39,173 nt of DNA from a virus. Under the pieces are notes generated by a model. It did no database searches. It saw only the letters and a program-made list of their open reading frames with translations, and was not told the origin of the DNA. The DNA is taken from IMG/VR virus record IMGVR_UViG_3300048091_000109, positions 1-39,173 of that record. One strand, written 5' to 3'. This document shows, in pieces, positions 8,394 through 14,299 of this stretch (within the stretch, counting starts at the first letter, position 1; each line of letters starts with the position of its first letter). A program made the position numbers and the translations under genes.

Positions 8394-8835
8394 GCGCGCG
8401 GCCGGATGGTGCGCGCTTGCCGTTGCCTGCGTATCGGGTTTCGAGGGGCTGCGCACCGTCGCCTATAGCGATCCGGTCGGCATCCCCACGATTTGCTTCG
8501 GCGAGACGAAGGGCGTGCGGCTCGGCCAGCGCGCGACCGTGGACGAGTGCCGCGGCATGCTGGCCGACTCGCTGCAGATCGCCAACCGCGGCGTTGACTC
8601 CTGCGTGCATTCCTACCTGCCGGATACGCGCCGCGCGGCGCTCGTCTCCTTCGCCTACAACGTGGGCGTGACGAGCCTATGCGGTTCGACGCTCGTGCGC
8701 AAGCTGAATGCGGGCGATGTGCGCGGCGCCTGCAACGAGCTGCCGCGCTGGAATCGGGCCGGGGGGATCGTTCTTCCTGGGCTGACTAAGCGGCGCGAAG
8801 CTGAGCGCGAACTGTGCCTGCAGGGGGAAATATGA
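8374..8835 (+). CDS. Endolysin, T4-type lysozyme (GH24), 153 aa
   Basis: A muramidase cutting peptidoglycan. The catalytic triad spacing of T4-type lysozymes is exact: Glu24 (GFEGLR), Asp33 (YSDPVG) and Thr39 (IPTICFG). The family helices continue with AALVSFAYNVG and the conserved ending RWNRAGGIVLPGLTKRREAE. GTG at 8374 is the start, because AGGAGG (8362-8367) lies six bases upstream; the upstream open frame has no better site. Residues 8-21 are weakly hydrophobic (RAAGWCALAVACVS) and directly precede the catalytic Glu, as in signal-arrest-release endolysins such as that of phage 21, so export may not need a holin pore. It overlaps the holin-like gene upstream and the i-spanin downstream. 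Confidence 0.93.
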   Translation: MLPNRNKRAAGWCALAVACVSGFEGLRTVAYSDPVGIPTICFGETKGVRLGQRATVDECRGMLADSLQIANRGVDSCVHSYLPDTRRAALVSFAYNVGVTSLCGSTLVRKLNAGDVRGACNELPRWNRAGGIVLPGLTKRREAERELCLQGEI

Positions 8836-9215
8836 ATCCGATCGGAGTCGGTGCGATTGCCGCCGCGCTGGCGTTCGCCATCGGCACGGGCGCCGGCGTG
8901 AAGCTCAGTGCCGACCACTACGCCGCCAAGGAGGCGAAGAAGCTGAAGGATGCATCTGACGCATACGAGGCGCGCACGGAAGAACTCAACGCGGTATCCG
9001 CTGAACTTGAAAGGGCGAAAAGTGAGAAGCAAGTCATTTACCGCACGATCACCAAGCGCGTGCAGACGTATATCGACCGTCCTGTGTATCTGCATGACTG
9101 CGTCGATGATGACGGGCTGCGCGACATCAATGCCGCGCTCGCAGGCGCCGATCCCGGCAAACCTGCTGCAGCCGTGCCCGCCACTGACGCCGCTCGAAGG
9201 AAAGACGGGCGCTGA
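8832..9215 (+). CDS. Rz-like i-spanin, 127 aa
   Basis: The inner-membrane spanin subunit, which with the o-spanin fuses inner and outer membranes in the last step of lysis. Residues 5-20 form the single N-terminal membrane anchor (GVGAIAAALAFAIGTGAGV). A coiled-coil periplasmic region follows (residues about 30-75). Then comes DRPVYLHDCVDDDGLRDINAAL, a conserved Rz-family segment. ATG at 8832 overlaps the endolysin stop (ATGA) and is preceded by CAGGGGG. A second frame inside its 3' half encodes the o-spanin, the usual overlapping Rz/Rz1 arrangement. Confidence 0.88.
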   Translation: MNPIGVGAIAAALAFAIGTGAGVKLSADHYAAKEAKKLKDASDAYEARTEELNAVSAELERAKSEKQVIYRTITKRVQTYIDRPVYLHDCVDDDGLRDINAALAGADPGKPAAAVPATDAARRKDGR

Positions 9216-9300
9216 CATGCTGCACAAGCTGGTCGAAGTTGGCGAAGCCTACAACTCCTGCGCCGATGGCAAGGCCGCGCTGATTAAGGCGGTGCAATGA
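9022..9300 (+). CDS. Rz1-like o-spanin lipoprotein, 92 aa, overlapping the i-spanin
   Basis: It starts with GTG at 9022, seven bases after AAAGGG, and is read in a different frame from the i-spanin. Residues 1-33 form a lipoprotein signal: basic residues, a short hydrophobic part (ISTVLCICMTASMM) and a lipobox ending TGC. The mature part is proline-rich at first (APIPANLLQPCPPLTPLEG), then has a conserved o-spanin tail (LHKLVEVGEAYNSCADGKAALI). It would be anchored to the inner leaflet of the outer membrane and contact the i-spanin across the periplasm. About 190 bases overlap the i-spanin gene. Confidence 0.85.
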   Translation: MRSKSFTARSPSACRRISTVLCICMTASMMTGCATSMPRSQAPIPANLLQPCPPLTPLEGKTGADMLHKLVEVGEAYNSCADGKAALIKAVQ

Positions 9301-9301
9301 C

Positions 9302-9535
9302 ATGCGCTCCAACTGCTTTTTATTCGCCATAGCGTTCTGCTGGCGGCGCCGCAAGAAACGAGATTGGCACTTCAGCGTCCGCATGAGCAAGAACGGGCCA
9401 TTCCTCCATGCGCTCTGCGGGCGCGTTACCCAAGACGGCAAGGTGCGCCTTGTCTCCTATACGCCGCGCTATCCGGTTAAGCGCAAGGTTCCGCCGCCGC
9501 TGTTTGACGGCTTCGTGAAATGGGGTGATCGTTGA
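9302..9535 (+). CDS. Small basic protein of unknown function, 77 aa
   Basis: It begins one base after the o-spanin stop. The N-terminus is a short hydrophobic stretch (NCFLFAIAFCW) followed by RRRKKR, which resembles a reverse membrane anchor. The rest is a compact beta-rich region (FHFSVRM-type, HALCGRVTQDGKVRLVSYTP). It is tightly packed in the lysis operon and its stop overlaps the TTG start of the next gene. I do not recognise a family. An accessory membrane role in lysis is possible but unsupported. Confidence 0.65.
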   Translation: MRSNCFLFAIAFCWRRRKKRDWHFSVRMSKNGPFLHALCGRVTQDGKVRLVSYTPRYPVKRKVPPPLFDGFVKWGDR

Positions 9536-10305
9536 AGATACTCGTCCTGCCTGATTCGCAAGTGAAGCCCGGTGTCAGCCTTGATTATCTGCGCTGCATC
9601 GGCCGGTACATCATCGACAAGAAGCCGGATGTGATCGTGCATATTGGCGACTTTGCCGACATGCCGAGTCTGTCATCCTATGACAAGGGCAAGAAGTCGT
9701 TTGAAGGCAGGCGCTACAAGGTCGACATCGCCGCGGCGCGCGCCGGCATGGATATACTGCTCGGTCCGATGCGGGAATATAACGCGATGCGGGCCAGGAA
9801 CAAGAAGGCGCAATATCAGCCGCGGATGATCCTGACACTTGGGAATCACGAAGAACGCATCCTGCGCGCGATCGAGAACGAGCCGCTTCTCGATGGGACG
9901 ATCGGCATCGAGGATCTGCAGTATGCCGAGGCGGGATGGGAAGTGTATCCGTTTTTGGAGATCGTCACCGTGGCATCGGTTGCGTTCAGTCACTATTTCC
10001 AGACGGGTGGCATGGGCCGTCCGGCCGCGTCCGCGCAGGCCATGCTGACGAAGAAGTTTATGTCGTGCGTTGCGGGGCATCAGCAGGGCCGCAGCATGGC
10101 AAGCGCCTATCGCGCAGACGGGAAACGCATCACAGCAATTATTGCGGGCTCATGCTACGACCACGAGGAAAGTTATCTCAACCAGGCGAACGCGCACTGG
10201 CATGGTTTGGTGATGCTGCACAATGTCAAGGATGGTGAATTTGACGAATGTTTCGTGCCGCTGCACTACCTGAAAGAGAAATACGGGAATGCTGTGCCGG
10301 CGTGA
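9532..10305 (+). CDS. Calcineurin-like metallophosphoesterase, 257 aa
   Basis: It carries the ordered metal-binding blocks of the family: D-x-Q near residue 8 (LPDSQVKPG), GD at about residue 38 (VIVHIGDFADM), GNHEE at about residue 105 (LTLGNHEER), and later His residues (SHYF, VAGHQQG). Such enzymes hydrolyse phosphomono- or diesters with two metal ions. Related phage proteins range from protein phosphatases to nucleases, and the substrate here is unknown. TTG at 9532 is the start: it overlaps the previous stop (TTGA) and is preceded by GGGGTGAT. It is the last plus-strand gene of the late operon, before a hairpin and the convergent accessory cluster. Confidence 0.85.
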   Translation: MKILVLPDSQVKPGVSLDYLRCIGRYIIDKKPDVIVHIGDFADMPSLSSYDKGKKSFEGRRYKVDIAAARAGMDILLGPMREYNAMRARNKKAQYQPRMILTLGNHEERILRAIENEPLLDGTIGIEDLQYAEAGWEVYPFLEIVTVASVAFSHYFQTGGMGRPAASAQAMLTKKFMSCVAGHQQGRSMASAYRADGKRITAIIAGSCYDHEESYLNQANAHWHGLVMLHNVKDGEFDECFVPLHYLKEKYGNAVPA

Positions 10306-10320
10306 GGCTTTCCGGGTATG

Positions 10321-10350
10321 CTGACCGTTAAGCTGGCGAATAACGGTCAG
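10321..10350. other. Perfect 10-bp inverted repeat between convergent gene blocks
   Basis: CTGACCGTTA and TAACGGTCAG are exact complements separated by 10 bases. The hairpin sits 15 bases after the metallophosphoesterase stop and before the 3' end of the minus-strand cluster. There is no T-tract on either strand, so it may be a factor-dependent terminator, an RNA stabiliser or a protein site. Confidence 0.6.
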
Positions 10351-10383
10351 TAGACATAATCCTGCGGTAATGCTCGTTATGCG

Positions 10384-10587
10384 TCAGCGGGATTTTGGCT
10401 GTGGCGCGAACAGCGCGAGCAGGCGCTCCACATCTTTCATGCTGTCAAAGTTCGCTTCCCATGCCTCCAGGTGCCCCTCCCAGCCTGACTCTGGCCCCAT
10501 GTCGATCTGCTGCTGCACTCTCTGCTTTTCGCTTAGGAGCGCGAGGTAGAGGCGGTGCCGGTCGTGGTCATCCAGTTCATAGTGCAT
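10384..10587 (-). CDS. Small acidic protein of unknown function, 67 aa
   Basis: A minus-strand frame with a good site (AAGGAG) nine bases before its ATG. The sequence is helical and polar (DDHDRHRLYLALLSEKQRVQQQID, then SMKDVERLLALFAPQ). There is no membrane segment and no cysteine. It is the last gene of the accessory cluster running from 12720 down to 10384. No family was recognised. Confidence 0.65.
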   Translation of the reverse strand: MHYELDDHDRHRLYLALLSEKQRVQQQIDMGPESGWEGHLEAWEANFDSMKDVERLLALFAPQPKSR

Positions 10588-10613
10588 TTTTCATTGCTCC
10601 TTGTTATTTGCGA

Positions 10614-10629
10614 CATAACCCCGGTTATG
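10614..10629. repeat. CATAACC-CC-GGTTATG inverted repeat, one of several junction elements in the accessory cluster
   Basis: A 7-bp perfect inverted repeat with a 2-base centre lies at the junction between two minus-strand genes and covers the stop codon of the upstream one. Related CATAA...TTATG pairs occur at 10355-10381 and 12763-12789, and a weaker one at 10934-10961, each at a gene junction of this cluster. Confidence 0.5.
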
Positions 10630-10918
10630 CGTCGTTTTTGGATTGCTTAAACGGAACCACGTTTTCTAGTTCCCGCCGTACACCGCCTGCATCACGGAAT
10701 GCCAGCCATTGCTTGTAATGCGTGTCGCAGTAGTGCAGATTCGGGCCAATTTCATGGCTATGCGTTTCGCAAATGCTACGGTCACAGGTCTTGCCCTTGC
10801 CGACTGGGTAATCGCATAAGTTCTCGCCAACATCGGCACAATCGGCGCAATGCGGTCCGAGATCGCCGCAAATGAACATGCGCCCACCGTCTTTTGTTTT
10901 CGGTATATAACAGGGCAT
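10625..10918 (-). CDS. Cysteine/histidine-rich zinc-binding protein, 97 aa
   Basis: Between residues 17 and 64 it carries closely spaced Cys and His ligands: CGDLGPHCADCADV, LCDYPVGKGKTCDRSIC, then HYCDTHYKQW. This fits one or two zinc sites of a type often seen in small phage accessory proteins whose role is unknown. The C-terminal tail is charged. The ATG at 10918 has no strong ribosome binding site; an internal ATG 13 codons later (MFICGDL) is preceded by a purine-rich stretch and could be the true start. It lies in the minus-strand accessory cluster. Confidence 0.72.
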   Translation of the reverse strand: MPCYIPKTKDGGRMFICGDLGPHCADCADVGENLCDYPVGKGKTCDRSICETHSHEIGPNLHYCDTHYKQWLAFRDAGGVRRELENVVPFKQSKNDA

Positions 10919-10955
10919 CTTGTTGTACTTTCTATAACATTAAACAGAATGGATA

Positions 10956-11399
10956 TTATGCGTCGTTGGTATAGCGCCAGATCGTGGCGGAAATTAGGCA
11001 ACCCCACCAGCCAAGCATCCACGCCGCATCCGGCATTTCCCCTGCAAGCCAGCGACTCCCGAAGCCGAGCGCCACGACCGCGAACAATCTAAGCATTTTG
11101 TTCCCCAGGTGATGCGACGCGAAGCAGGAGCGCGTTCCAACCGTGCAGAGTGCAGGCGATGGCTCGTTCTCCATTGCAACCGTGATCGTATTGACAGCAT
11201 GCGTCGGACGCACAATTTCCCCGATGCATAATGCGCTATCACGTTGTGACGCATCCTTCTCCACTGCGGCCATCGCCGCCTGCCAGCCTTCCCACTTGTC
11301 TCTGACCTTCTCATCGATGTAGCAGCCGGCATTGTCCTTTTTGGCTTGCCGCGAGGACAGTTGAAAGTGCGCCTCGAATTGAGCGCGGGTATCGGTCAT
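10956..11399 (-). CDS. Unknown protein with C-terminal hydrophobic hairpin, 147 aa
   Basis: The N-terminal 60 residues (TRAQFEAHFQLSS, then VRDKWEGWQAAMAAVE) match a pattern common in small phage proteins. The last 45 residues contain two hydrophobic helices (MLRLFAVVALGFG and AAWMLGWWGCLISATIW), so the product could be membrane-tethered or could be two fused or separate genes, with internal ATG starts for the C-terminal part. The start ATG overlaps the stop of 11396-11740 (ATGA). The stop codon belongs to a repeated GACGCATAA junction sequence. No function assigned. Confidence 0.62.
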   Translation of the reverse strand: MTDTRAQFEAHFQLSSRQAKKDNAGCYIDEKVRDKWEGWQAAMAAVEKDASQRDSALCIGEIVRPTHAVNTITVAMENEPSPALCTVGTRSCFASHHLGNKMLRLFAVVALGFGSRWLAGEMPDAAWMLGWWGCLISATIWRYTNDA

Positions 11400-11740
11400 T
11401 TCGGTTCTCCCCCGTCTGCTATCGCTGCCGCCGCTCGCACGATGGCGCGACGAGTAGCTGCATAAGGGTCACCGTTCCAATCTTCCAGTGAAACTCCGGG
11501 ATGATGGATCGATTGCGCATATGCCTGTTCTTGATTGCAATGCGTGGCAAGGCGAAGCTCCAGCTTCACTGCCAGCCGTAGCGCATCGCCGTCATCGGCA
11601 AGCGGTCGCCACAAAACCCACTCGGAATAGCCGGGCAATACGGGGCGAGCGTCGCGCTGAAAGCAGTTCCATGCGTCATCCCATTGGATTGAAATTCCGG
11701 CAGCCTTTGCGGCTTTTTCCTGTAATTCGCGGTCGGTCAT
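11396..11740 (-). CDS. Conserved small phage protein, 114 aa
   Basis: A soluble protein opening with MTDRELQEKAAKAAGI. It then has WVLWRPLADDGDALRLAVKLEL and a C-terminal helix (TRRAIVRAAAAIADGG). This W-x-PL-x-DDGDALRLA arrangement is familiar from short phage proteins of unknown role in betaproteobacterial and enterobacterial phages. It is the first gene of an overlapping pair with 10956-11399. A weak ribosome binding region precedes its ATG. Confidence 0.68.
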   Translation of the reverse strand: MTDRELQEKAAKAAGISIQWDDAWNCFQRDARPVLPGYSEWVLWRPLADDGDALRLAVKLELRLATHCNQEQAYAQSIHHPGVSLEDWNGDPYAATRRAIVRAAAAIADGGEPK

Positions 11741-11780
11741 TTTTGAAAGGTCCGTTTTAAATCGAATAATTTGACGTATG

Positions 11781-11796
11781 GATAAGCGGGCTTATC
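11781..11796. repeat. Short palindrome upstream of the 11396-11740 gene
   Basis: GATAAG and CTTATC pair around a 4-base centre (CGGG). It lies about 40 bases upstream of a minus-strand start and just below the 3' end of the next gene, so it could be an operator or a weak hairpin. Confidence 0.35.
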
Positions 11797-11799
11797 TGC

Positions 11800-12231
11800 C
11801 TAGCGTTTATCTAACATGTCCCTAAGGATATATGGCGAGGATAATGAAAGCGTAACAACCGGCCCGGGTCCCTTCGCCACGCGCTCCATGTGAGCCACAT
11901 CACCATTCCCGATCTGTAACGGCCTATCCTGCTGCGGCGCTTCGGCACGCTGGCAATCCGGGTGATGGTCGCGCCAGGTGCAATGGGCATCGCAGAACGT
12001 GTCCTGCTCGGCTTCCGCGTAATCGGCTGGCGTTGCGGCCTGCGGCTCCTGCGCGGCGCTCGGCGCGGCAGCCAGGGCTTCCGCATACCTGGCGCGCGAC
12101 AGCCATCCAGCCCACCAGGCAGTCGTGTTCAGATCGATATACCAACCACGCTCGTTACGGGCCAGTACATGCGCACGGCCTGAGTCCGTAATCCATTGCT
12201 CGAAGGCTGCGCGTTCTTTCTCAGCATCCAT
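11800..12231 (-). CDS. Unknown accessory protein, 143 aa
   Basis: The N-terminus (ERAAFEQWITDSGRAHVLAR, then TTAWWAGWLSRARYAEA) resembles the FE-W...W-GW-AR pattern of small phage proteins whose function is unknown. The middle is Ala/Pro-rich and low in complexity, followed by CDAHCTWRDHHPDC, a possible zinc ligand group. The start overlaps the end of the 59-residue gene at 12221-12400. The modular look (W-rich head, linker, Cys/His tail) suggests a patched accessory gene. Confidence 0.65.
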   Translation of the reverse strand: MDAEKERAAFEQWITDSGRAHVLARNERGWYIDLNTTAWWAGWLSRARYAEALAAAPSAAQEPQAATPADYAEAEQDTFCDAHCTWRDHHPDCQRAEAPQQDRPLQIGNGDVAHMERVAKGPGPVVTLSLSSPYILRDMLDKR

Positions 12232-12400
12232 GTTCTTCCTTCATAGTTGCAGTGGCGCGGGCTTGCCAAGCTCTCCACATGTCCTCGACTTCATCGCTGA
12301 AGTAATACCAATAGGTGCGGCCCTTCGCCCCTCTGAAATCGGGCGTCTCGATCAGGTAGCTCTTGACCCAGGCTTCAAACTGCTGTTTCTCCTGCTCCAT
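12221..12400 (-). CDS. Small tryptophan/tyrosine-rich protein, 59 aa
   Basis: A short minus-strand frame with an excellent site: AGGAGG four bases before the ATG at 12400. The sequence has FEAWVKSYLIETPDF, GRTYWYYFSDEVEDMWRAWQAR and a charged tail. The FE-W...Y-W-F...W-AWQAR pattern matches the N-terminal domain type of the two neighbouring genes, so these may be duplicated or related accessory proteins. It overlaps the next gene by 11 bases. Function unknown. Confidence 0.7.
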   Translation of the reverse strand: MEQEKQQFEAWVKSYLIETPDFRGAKGRTYWYYFSDEVEDMWRAWQARATATMKEEHGC

Positions 12401-12459
12401 AAATCCTCCTCATATTTTGCATAACACCTCATCACTTACCGTTGTCCGAAAACGGCGAA

Positions 12460-12720
12460 TTACGCTGAAGTATGCTCAACATAGTTCCATTCGACAAAAT
12501 CCTGCTTTCCTTCATCCCATAGCAACAGTTCTTTACGGCAGCAGTGACTAACGAAAACCCGCTCTTTCCTGCTTTCAAGTAGCCGGCCTTGCATGTCTTC
12601 GCAACGGTAATGCTCATGCCACGAAGGGAGGGGTCGACAGTCGCCGCAGCCATTGGAGCAACACCAGATTTGGCCTTCCTTCGGTTCTGGCAGCGATGCT
12701 TCTTTCTTATGCTCGATCAT
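12460..12720 (-). CDS. Cysteine-rich accessory protein, 86 aa
   Basis: Residues 19-29 contain WCCSNGCGDCR and residues 60-61 a further Cys pair (HCCRKE), giving a likely zinc-binding or redox-active cluster. It then ends in a charged and aromatic tail (WDEGKQDFVEWNY). A site AAAGGAT precedes the ATG. It is the first gene after the replication initiator on the same strand, separated by a junction with an 8-bp inverted repeat (12753-12760 with 12776-12783). No family recognised. Confidence 0.65.
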   Translation of the reverse strand: MIEHKKEASLPEPKEGQIWCCSNGCGDCRPLPSWHEHYRCEDMQGRLLESRKERVFVSHCCRKELLLWDEGKQDFVEWNYVEHTSA

Positions 12721-12752
12721 TTTTGCGTTATCCTTTATACGTTGCGGGGAAC

Positions 12753-12783
12753 AGGCGATTTACATAATGTCCCCGAATCGCCT
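12753..12783. other. 8-bp inverted repeat between the trfA-like gene and the accessory cluster
   Basis: AGGCGATT (12753-12760) and AATCGCCT (12776-12783) are exact complements with a 15-base loop. The site lies just downstream of the initiator stop on the minus strand. There is no clear T-tract, so it may act as a weak terminator or attenuator. Confidence 0.5.
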
Positions 12784-12784
12784 C

Positions 12785-13630
12785 TTATGCACCGCGCTTT
12801 TCCGCATCCTGCTCTACCGCCTTCACCTGGGATGCGCGCTTAATAGTCACGGTGTCAGTAATCTTGTTGACCTCAAAATCATGCAGGAAGCCAACCGACT
12901 TTAATGATTCCAGCGCCTCTTTCAGCATGTAACGGAATTTCCGCAGCTCGGCGCATTTGGATCCGCATATCTGGTAAAGCGTCTCTACCTTGTAGACGAA
13001 CGGTTCGGCGTGGCTGAAATAGAAGCTATGGAGCCATTTCGCCAGCGGTGTCAGCTTCTGCCGCTGCGGCCAGTCAATGAGCGTATAGCCGTCGCTGACA
13101 AACAGAGCCATCATCTTCGGATCCAGCTTGATCTTCCAGTTCGTGCGAACCTCGTTGGAATCCATGTCCGACCAGGCCACGTCGCACATCCGACCCGTGA
13201 AGCCTTTCCTGCCATTGTTGTAGGTCACAATCACAGTCGATTCGGTGAGCCTGAACAGGGACCCTTTCAGCCGTTCATACTCCCGGCCACTAACACCCCA
13301 CCCCAATCCCTTCAGCAGTGCCTCGCCGGTTATTTCGATCTCGGTGCCGCCAGCGACATCCCGCGCCATGTGGATGGTCTGCAGATACACGTCGGCATCA
13401 TCCTGCCGCAACTCCATGCCGGTATAGAACAGGTCAAAGCCATTGATCGAGGCCACATTGACCCGCTGCAGCATTTCCCGTTCCTCCGCCTTCCCTGCCG
13501 CCTTAAACAGTGCCGAGCGGGCAAACGGATTCGGGATCCCGCGCTGCTGGTCGCGCCAGGATGGCATCTTTGTTGGAAACCGCCGCTCCTGTAATTTCTC
13601 AGATGCAGCGATCAGGCTTTTTTCCTTCAT
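12785..13630 (-). CDS. trfA: TrfA-family plasmid replication initiator, 281 aa
   Basis: The protein matches the TrfA pattern of broad-host-range plasmids: RGIPNPFARSALF (residues 30-42), an FYTG-x-EL-x-QDDADVYLQ block (68-84), winged-helix regions, and LTPLAKWLHSFYFSH (193-207). Its 281 residues compare with about 285 for the short form of RK2 TrfA. TrfA binds origin iterons, opens DNA and loads helicase with DnaA. Five iterons and two perfect DnaA boxes lie immediately upstream, so this is a cis-acting replicon and the iterons probably also repress the gene. GGGGAG lies five bases before the ATG. A plasmid initiator in a phage that also encodes O and DnaB homologues is the key sign of a phage-plasmid. 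Confidence 0.9.
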   Translation of the reverse strand: MKEKSLIAASEKLQERRFPTKMPSWRDQQRGIPNPFARSALFKAAGKAEEREMLQRVNVASINGFDLFYTGMELRQDDADVYLQTIHMARDVAGGTEIEITGEALLKGLGWGVSGREYERLKGSLFRLTESTVIVTYNNGRKGFTGRMCDVAWSDMDSNEVRTNWKIKLDPKMMALFVSDGYTLIDWPQRQKLTPLAKWLHSFYFSHAEPFVYKVETLYQICGSKCAELRKFRYMLKEALESLKSVGFLHDFEVNKITDTVTIKRASQVKAVEQDAEKRGA

Positions 13631-13645
13631 TCTTTCTCCCCGTCA

Positions 13646-13758
13646 TCGTGTTATGGCTGACAATCCATCGTGTTATGGCTGACACTTATCCACAATCGTC
13701 GTGTTATGACTGACAAAGTGCCGTGTTATGGCTGACGTTTTATCGTGTTATGGCTGAC
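13646..13758. repeat. Five iterons of the plasmid origin (TCGTGTTATGGCTGAC type)
   Basis: Copies lie at 13646-13661, 13668-13683, 13699-13714 (one change, GACTGAC), 13721-13736 (CCGTG start) and 13743-13758, all in the same direction. Start-to-start spacing is 22, 31, 22 and 22 bp, so most copies sit on the same face of the helix, and the wider gap contains a DnaA box. The sequence is unlike the RK2 iteron I remember, so the initiator has its own specificity. Confidence 0.93.
13686..13694 (+). promoter_or_regulatory. DnaA box (perfect) within the iteron array
   Basis: TTATCCACA is the consensus DnaA box, placed in the enlarged gap between iterons 2 and 3. Confidence 0.88.
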
Positions 13759-13760
13759 GC

Positions 13761-13769
13761 TGTGGATAA
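13761..13769 (-). promoter_or_regulatory. DnaA box (perfect, inverted) at the end of the iteron array
   Basis: TGTGGATAA is the exact complement of TTATCCACA and lies two bases after the fifth iteron. Together the two boxes show that host DnaA takes part in opening this origin. Confidence 0.88.
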
Positions 13770-13814
13770 GATTTCGTCAATGAATCATGGATTTACAAGC
13801 GGTTTCCGATTGCC

Positions 13815-13847
13815 TAATCTTTCTTTAATCTTTTCTTAATCAAAACC
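13815..13847. other. AT-rich DNA unwinding element with three 11-bp phased TAATC repeats
   Basis: TAATC recurs at 13815, 13826 and 13837, exactly 11 bp apart, inside an AT-rich tract 45-80 bp from the last iteron. The arrangement resembles the repeated AT-rich mers opened by DnaA and initiator proteins in other origins. Confidence 0.75.
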
Positions 13848-13852
13848 GTCTA

Positions 13853-14155
13853 TCAGGGCCTGTAATGTTTCGCCAGCAACTCATCCACGCGATCCTCAAC
13901 GGCCTTCAACGCGATCGAATGCATGGACTCATTGGGCAGGTTCTCAGCCGCCCACGTCAACTTCGCATGTAGCGGCTCAGGAAGTCGCAACGAGAACACA
14001 GTTTTTACCTTTGGATTTGCCCGATCCCAAGGGCCAGACACATCAGCAGCGATGGTCGGCCTTTTCTCGTTCCTGGTGAACTCCAGTACCGTCTGCTCCA
14101 ACTGCTCGATGAACGCGGCCTGCCTTGCAACCTGTTCAATTAGCTCTTTACTCAT
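13853..14155 (-). CDS. Putative ribbon-helix-helix DNA-binding protein, 100 aa
   Basis: ATG at 14155, with AAGGAA upstream, is preferred to an upstream in-frame start at 14224 that would run through the repeat-rich regulatory region. Residues 1-30 are helical (a coiled-coil-like ELIEQVARQAAFIEQLEQTVLEF). Residues about 54-95 read KTVFSLRLPEPLHAKLTWAAE, then MHSIALKAVEDRVDELL, fitting a beta-strand plus two helices of the Arc/CopG class. It lies between the origin and the parA operon, divergent from parA, with repeated TATCAAG motifs in the shared upstream region. A role in copy control or partition regulation is inferred. Confidence 0.68.
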   Translation of the reverse strand: MSKELIEQVARQAAFIEQLEQTVLEFTRNEKRPTIAADVSGPWDRANPKVKTVFSLRLPEPLHAKLTWAAENLPNESMHSIALKAVEDRVDELLAKHYRP

Positions 14156-14163
14156 GGCGTTTC

Positions 14164-14260
14164 CTTGATGTGACGTTAACATCATATCATGAATAATAAA
14201 GATATCAAGATAGATTGCAATCAAGCTACCTTGATATCAATATCCCAAGGCATCAAGATA
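14164..14260. repeat. Candidate partition site or operator upstream of parA: repeated TATCAAG motifs
   Basis: Copies or near-copies occur at 14164-14170 (inverted), 14203-14209, 14219-14225, 14230-14236 (inverted, inside the palindrome TTGATATCAA) and 14251-14257. The block at 14198-14217 recurs with one change at 15174-15193 after the operon. Sites on both sides of a parA operon are typical of centromere or operator DNA bound by a small partner protein. Confidence 0.72.
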
Positions 14261-14299
14261 TTTCGCTACCATGCGAGAAATCCATATAGGGAGGAAAGA

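Noticed and set aside
13646-13758. CRISPR-like array
   Set aside because: Units are 16 bp with 6-15 bp gaps and DnaA boxes. Spacing by helical turns and an adjacent initiator gene identify origin iterons.
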